Of a DNA stretch of 34,202 bases, positions 29,597 through 34,202 are shown in pieces (position 1 is the first letter of the stretch; each line of letters starts with the position of its first letter). The stretch lies in NCBI GenBank assembly GCA_947631985.1, contig CANRNK010000011.1, forward strand, positions 1 to 34,202. The letters are read 5' to 3'. Under the pieces are notes generated by a model. That model saw only the letters and a program-made list of their open reading frames with translations, had not been told where the DNA came from and ran no database searches. The position numbers were made by a program, and so were the translations under genes. Source of the stretch: an uncultured Lachnospiraceae bacterium (GTDB taxonomy: Bacteria; Bacillota; Clostridia; Lachnospirales; Lachnospiraceae).

Positions 29597-29668
29597 GTGA
29601 AATGATTTTACAATGATTTCACATTAGTTTTGATTGGTATGCGACCAAAGGTCGCAGATGGGAGCTAA
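29597..29668 (+). repeat. Two-hairpin/SD intergenic cassette, copy B
   Basis: GTGAAAT(29597-29603)/ATTTCAC(29616-29622), ATTAGTTTTGATTGGTA, TGCGACC-AAA-GGTCGCA (29640-29656), AGATGGGAGCTAA. Confidence 0.8.
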
Positions 29669-29732
29669 GGTTGAATAAATAGTATTCAACCCCTTGATTG
29701 GTATGCGACCAAAGGTCGCAGATGGGAGCTAA
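29669..29732 (+). repeat. Two-hairpin/SD intergenic cassette, copy C (tandem, immediately before apt)
   Basis: GGTTGAATA-AATAG-TATTCAACC (29669-29691), then exact 39-bp repeat TTGATTGGTATGCGACCAAAGGTCGCAGATGGGAGCTAA (29694-29732 = 29630-29668). Confidence 0.85.
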
Positions 29733-29734
29733 AA

Positions 29735-30259
29735 ATGAAAAAATTAGAAGAATATGTAAGAAGTATCCCCAATTTTCCAGAAGAAGGGATTTTGTTTCGA
29801 GATGTAACCAGCGTGTTACAGGATGCAGATGGTCTGCATCTGGCAATTGATACAATGCAGAATTTAATTAAGGATATCGAGTTTGATGTGGTCGCAGGAC
29901 CCGAATCAAGAGGATTTATCTTTGGAACTCCAATTGCTTATATCAATCACAAACCATTTGTACTCATCCGCAAACAGGGGAAACTTCCTTGTGAAACAGT
30001 ATCAAAAGAATATGAGCTGGAATATGGGACTGCAACCATTGAAATGCACAAAGATTCAATCAAACCAGGGCAGAAAGTTTTGATTGTGGATGATCTGATT
30101 GCGACTGGTGGAACCACGCAGGCAATGATTCAGCTGATTGAATCACTTGGCGGAACCGTAGTAGGGATTGTTGTTTTGATTGAGCTTGCAGGATTGAAAG
30201 GAAGAGAAAAAATTGCTGATTACAGGGTAGATGCAGCATTGACATACGAAGGAAAATAA
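29735..30259 (+). CDS. apt: Adenine phosphoribosyltransferase
   Basis: YVRSIPNFPEEGILFRDVTSVLQDADG, GPESRGFIFGTPIA, VLIVDDLIATGGTTQA (PRPP motif). Confidence 0.96.
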   Translation: MKKLEEYVRSIPNFPEEGILFRDVTSVLQDADGLHLAIDTMQNLIKDIEFDVVAGPESRGFIFGTPIAYINHKPFVLIRKQGKLPCETVSKEYELEYGTATIEMHKDSIKPGQKVLIVDDLIATGGTTQAMIQLIESLGGTVVGIVVLIELAGLKGREKIADYRVDAALTYEGK

Positions 30260-30277
30260 TGAATAGTGGTGGGTCAT

Positions 30278-32611
30278 ATGGCAGAAGAAAAGTTGGCAGA
30301 GATCAGGAAACAAAGTATTGGTGTTGTAATTGATGATGGTCGCATTGAGTCGATCCGGGAATTTATGAGTCCTGAAGAGTTGTATCAGGATCTTATTAAC
30401 CGTGTGCGGAAATATCATCCATCAGATGATTTTTCCATGATAGAGAAAGCATACCAGATTGCAAATACAGCCCACAAAGATCAAGTTAGAAAATCTGGCG
30501 AACCCTATATAATCCACCCACTTTATGTTGCAATTATTCTGGCAGATCTAGAGCTTGATAAGGAAACAATTATTGCTGGGATTCTTCATGATGTAGTAGA
30601 AGATACCATTCTGACAGATGATGAGATCAAAGAACAGTTTGGTGCAGATGTTGCACTACTCGTTGATGGTGTTACAAAGCTTCAGCAGCTTCAGTTCACA
30701 GGAGTGAATGGAGATGATAAATCATTTGACAAGATGGAGCTACAGGCAGAAAATCTTAGGAAAATGTTTCTTGCAATGGCAAAAGACATCAGAGTAATTA
30801 TGATTAAGCTTGCTGACCGGCTTCATAATATGCGTACACTGAAGCATATGCCACCCGACAAGCAACAACGAATTGCAAGAGAAACCTTAGAAATCTACGC
30901 ACCCATTGCGCAGAGACTTGGTATTTCCAAAATCAAAGTTGAATTAGATGATCTTTCTTTGAAATATTTAGAACCAGAAATCTATTATGATCTGGCAGAA
31001 AAAATTTCTGTCCGTAAGGCAGAACGCGAGAATTACGTTCAGAATATTGTGGATGAAGTCAGAGAACATATAGAAAGTGTTGGGATTCATGCGCAGATAG
31101 ATGGAAGAGTGAAACATTTTTTTAGTATTTATAAAAAAATGAAGAACCAGGGAAAGACAATGGATCAGATTTACGATCTTTTTGCGGTCAGAATCATTGT
31201 GGAAAGTGTCAAAGACTGTTATGCAGCCCTTGGTATCATACACGAAATGTTTAAGCCGATTCCTGGGCGCTTCAAGGATTATATTGCTATGCCCAAAGCA
31301 AATATGTATCAGTCTTTGCATACAACACTGATTGGTTCGACAGGGCAACCATTTGAGATTCAGATTCGTACACTTGAGATGCACAAAACAGCAGAGTATG
31401 GGATTGCAGCACATTGGAAGTACAAAGAAGCCTCAGATGGTAAAAAAATCAAGGCACAGGAAGAAGAAAAACTTTCCTGGTTGAGACAGATTCTGGAATG
31501 GCAAAAGGATATGTCTGATAATAGAGAGTTTCTGAACCTTTTAAAAAGCGATCTTGATCTGTTCTCAGAAAATGTTTATTGCTTTACACCGACTGGGGAT
31601 GTAAAAAATCTACCGGCCGGATCCACTCCAATTGATTTTGCGTACAGTATTCATAGTGCTGTTGGAAATAAAATGATTGGAGCCAGGGTGAATGGAAAAC
31701 TGGTCACCATTGATTATGAGATTCGAAACGGTGACAGAATAGAAGTTATTACTTCTCATAATTCGAAGGGTCCCAGCCGTGACTGGCTCAATGTTGTAAA
31801 AAGTACCCAGGCAAAAAATAAAATCAACCAATGGTATAAGAACGAATACAAAGAAGATAATATTGTTAAGGGGAAGGAGCTTCTCCAGGCATATTGTAAG
31901 ACAAAAGCAATCAGCACAGTTGATATTATGAAGCCAGCTTATATGGACCATGTAATGAAAAAATACGGGTTTCATGATTGGGATGCGGTTCTGGCTGCAG
32001 TTGGACATGGTGGATTAAAAGAAGGCCAGATTATCAACAAAATGCAGGAAATGTTTGAACGCGACACAGCGAAGACGGTTACGGACGAGCAAATTCTTGC
32101 AGATGTACAGGAGAATGCACTCAACAAGCAAATGCAGCCTAGAAAAGCCAAAGGTGGGATTGTTGTTGAGGGGATTCATGATGTGGCGGTTCGCTTTTCA
32201 AAATGCTGTAGTCCTGTTCCAGGAGACGAAATTATTGGATTTGTTACAAGAGGAAGAGGCGTCTCGATTCACAGAACAGATTGCATTAATGTGATTAATT
32301 TACCTGAAATAGAAAGAGGCAGATTGATTGACGCTGAGTGGCAGTCATATGGTGAGGGACAAAGCGATGAAAAGTATCTCGCTGAGATAAAGATTTATGC
32401 ACACAACAGAAACGGACTCTTAGCAGATATTACGCGTGCCCTGACAGAGAAGAATATCGATATTCTGGCAATGAACACCAGAACCAACAAGCAGGGAGTA
32501 GCTACCATGTCGACCTCTTTTGAGATACGTGGCAGAGATGAGCTTCATAGAATTATTGATAAAATCCAGGCGATTGACAGTGTGATTGATATTGAAAGAA
32601 CCAGCGGATGA
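30278..32611 (+). CDS. rel: Bifunctional (p)ppGpp synthetase/hydrolase (RSH)
   Basis: HD domain IIAGILHDVVEDT, synthetase YDLFAVRIIV and GRFKDYIAMPKANMYQSLHTT, TGS, C-terminal ACT domain. Start taken at 30278. Confidence 0.95.
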   Translation: MAEEKLAEIRKQSIGVVIDDGRIESIREFMSPEELYQDLINRVRKYHPSDDFSMIEKAYQIANTAHKDQVRKSGEPYIIHPLYVAIILADLELDKETIIAGILHDVVEDTILTDDEIKEQFGADVALLVDGVTKLQQLQFTGVNGDDKSFDKMELQAENLRKMFLAMAKDIRVIMIKLADRLHNMRTLKHMPPDKQQRIARETLEIYAPIAQRLGISKIKVELDDLSLKYLEPEIYYDLAEKISVRKAERENYVQNIVDEVREHIESVGIHAQIDGRVKHFFSIYKKMKNQGKTMDQIYDLFAVRIIVESVKDCYAALGIIHEMFKPIPGRFKDYIAMPKANMYQSLHTTLIGSTGQPFEIQIRTLEMHKTAEYGIAAHWKYKEASDGKKIKAQEEEKLSWLRQILEWQKDMSDNREFLNLLKSDLDLFSENVYCFTPTGDVKNLPAGSTPIDFAYSIHSAVGNKMIGARVNGKLVTIDYEIRNGDRIEVITSHNSKGPSRDWLNVVKSTQAKNKINQWYKNEYKEDNIVKGKELLQAYCKTKAISTVDIMKPAYMDHVMKKYGFHDWDAVLAAVGHGGLKEGQIINKMQEMFERDTAKTVTDEQILADVQENALNKQMQPRKAKGGIVVEGIHDVAVRFSKCCSPVPGDEIIGFVTRGRGVSIHRTDCINVINLPEIERGRLIDAEWQSYGEGQSDEKYLAEIKIYAHNRNGLLADITRALTEKNIDILAMNTRTNKQGVATMSTSFEIRGRDELHRIIDKIQAIDSVIDIERTSG

Positions 32612-32665
32612 TTTTTCAGACTGGAATCAAGATGGAATGACAGAATGAGAGGAATGGTTATTAAA

Positions 32666-33295
32666 ATGACAGAGATTAAGATCGGCAAAATGTTAATTGG
32701 CAGCGTGCAGACCAACTGTTATTTTCTATATAGGGAAGATCAAAAGGAAGTGATCTGTATTGATCCTGCTGACCAGGGGGAACAGATTTATCAAAAACTT
32801 CTATCGCAAGGATTTACAATAAAAGCAATTTTACTAACACACGGACATTTTGATCATATTTTTGGGTGCGATGTGATAAAAGAAAAAACAAATGCTCCAA
32901 TCTATGCCTTGAAGCAGGAAAAAGAACTACTAGGAAATGCCACACAAAATGTATCCGTCCAGTTTGGAAGACCCTATACATTGAATGCAGATTATTATTT
33001 TGAAGATGGAGAAAGTATAACGATTGCTGGTATGAATGTGCGTGTGATTGCTACTCCAGGACATACGGCAGGGAGCTGTTGTTTTTATCTGGAAGAAGTA
33101 GGGATGCTGATTAGTGGAGATACCCTGTTTGAAGAATCAGTTGGCCGCACAGACCTTCCAACGGGAAGTGGAGCACAGCTTGCCCGCTCAGTCAAGGAGA
33201 AACTATTTATCCTTCCAGAAGAGACAAAGGTGTATCCAGGGCATGGGGATGCGACAACAATCGGTCATGAAAAACAATATAATCCCTTTTTCTGA
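32666..33295 (+). CDS. MBL-fold metallo-hydrolase (glyoxalase II-like)
   Basis: LTHGHFDHIFGCD, ATPGHTAGSCCFY, SGDTLFEESVGRTDLPTGS, VYPGHGDATTIGHEK. Possible upstream start at 32645. Confidence 0.92.
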   Translation: MTEIKIGKMLIGSVQTNCYFLYREDQKEVICIDPADQGEQIYQKLLSQGFTIKAILLTHGHFDHIFGCDVIKEKTNAPIYALKQEKELLGNATQNVSVQFGRPYTLNADYYFEDGESITIAGMNVRVIATPGHTAGSCCFYLEEVGMLISGDTLFEESVGRTDLPTGSGAQLARSVKEKLFILPEETKVYPGHGDATTIGHEKQYNPFF

Positions 33296-33330
33296 TTGTG
33301 ATTTTAGAATAGGTAGTTAGGAGTAATAAA

Positions 33331-34202
33331 ATGCTGGTAGTAACAATTAGCAAACTGCAGTTTGAATATGACATTCATTCTTTGGTAAAAGCCTTTTATC
33401 CAGAAGAAGAAGTAAAGGTGATTCTAAAAGAAGAGTCACCTTGCTTTGCGCTGAGGGATTTATTTTTAGATCTTGATCTTGGAAGCAATCAAGTAATACA
33501 ACAAAACAGAATCGTGTGTACACTAAAAGCGTCGTTGTACCATAAAGAGCTAAAGCGTGAAGTTGTTGTAGAGCAAGAAGAGTCTGACAGAGCTGACATG
33601 AGAAATAAACTAAAACAACTTATCTATGAATTGCTTTCCAAAAACTGCCAGCACACACTTCCGTGGGGGACGTTGACTGGAATCAGGCCTACAAAAATTC
33701 CTATGATGAAATTGGAAGAGGGAAAAACACGAGAAGAGATTTTGACATTCATGAAGGAAACTTATCTGATTTCAGAGGAAAAGGCAAAACTGAGCATTGA
33801 GATTGCAGAAAAAGAATTGCAGATTTTAGATGGGATTCATTATAAAGAAGGATATAGTCTTTATCTGGGTATCCCGTTCTGCCCGACAACTTGCCTTTAT
33901 TGTTCGTTTACTTCTTATCCAATTGGGCTCTGGAAACAGAAAGTAGAGGATTATCTGGATGCGCTTGATCTCGAAATAGAGGCGGTCTCCGAACTGATGA
34001 AAAGTAGAATTCTGGATAGTGTTTATATTGGAGGTGGAACCCCTACAACGCTTACGGAGGAGCAACTCGAGCGGGTTTTGTCAAAGCTAACGTCCAGATT
34101 TGATTTTAGCCATGTAAAAGAGTTCACACTGGAAGCGGGAAGAGCCGATAGCATTACCCCTTTAAAACTTGCAATTATGAAGAAGTATGGCGTTGAAAGA
34201 AT
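33331..34202 (+). CDS. hemZ: Coproporphyrinogen III oxidase-like radical SAM protein HemZ (3' truncated by window)
   Basis: Open frame to window end; translated by eye: LPWGTLTGIRPTKIPM, YLGIPFCPTTCLYCSFTSYPI (CxxxCxxC), VYIGGGTPTTL, FTLEAGRADS. Confidence 0.9.
   Translation, partial: MLVVTISKLQFEYDIHSLVKAFYPEEEVKVILKEESPCFALRDLFLDLDLGSNQVIQQNRIVCTLKASLYHKELKREVVVEQEESDRADMRNKLKQLIYELLSKNCQHTLPWGTLTGIRPTKIPMMKLEEGKTREEILTFMKETYLISEEKAKLSIEIAEKELQILDGIHYKEGYSLYLGIPFCPTTCLYCSFTSYPIGLWKQKVEDYLDALDLEIEAVSELMKSRILDSVYIGGGTPTTLTEEQLERVLSKLTSRFDFSHVKEFTLEAGRADSITPLKLAIMKKYGVER

Noticed and set aside
30968-31414. 148-aa ORF antisense to rel
   Set aside because: Cys/His/Phe-rich shadow frame without an identifiable domain or RBS.

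Overview
34.2-kb chromosomal window from a low-GC Firmicute (Lachnospiraceae/Clostridia-like by gene content; this is inference). It is mostly dense housekeeping and biosynthesis genes: a stand-alone B12-binding protein, an ABC transporter pair, pyrBI, a PH-domain protein, a MATE transporter, folC, pheA, a DUF815 ATPase, ppx, ppk, HAD/Cof/PHP enzymes, an ABC-F ATPase, a T-box-controlled trp operon (trpE-G-C-F-B-A, no trpD), a degenerate GGDEF protein, CIRCE-groES-groEL, a glyoxalase-like gene, apt, rel, an MBL-fold hydrolase and a truncated hemZ. No CRISPR, tRNA, rRNA, transposon or phage was found. The two most unusual signals are non-coding. (1) The pyrBI leader has an E. coli pyrBI-like layout: promoter, leader ORF, pause-type hairpin plus U5, a U-rich stretch, an attenuator hairpin plus U8, and a leader ORF that runs through the attenuator and overlaps pyrB. 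No PyrR-type site was seen. (2) A family of two-hairpin/Shine-Dalgarno intergenic cassettes (GTGAAAT hairpin, ATTRGTTTYGAT..TAYGCG, hairpin, CGCAGATGGGA) occurs at about 0.67 kb and in tandem at 29.6-29.7 kb, with a collapsed copy before trpA. The hairpin-2 stem sequence differs between loci while pairing is kept.
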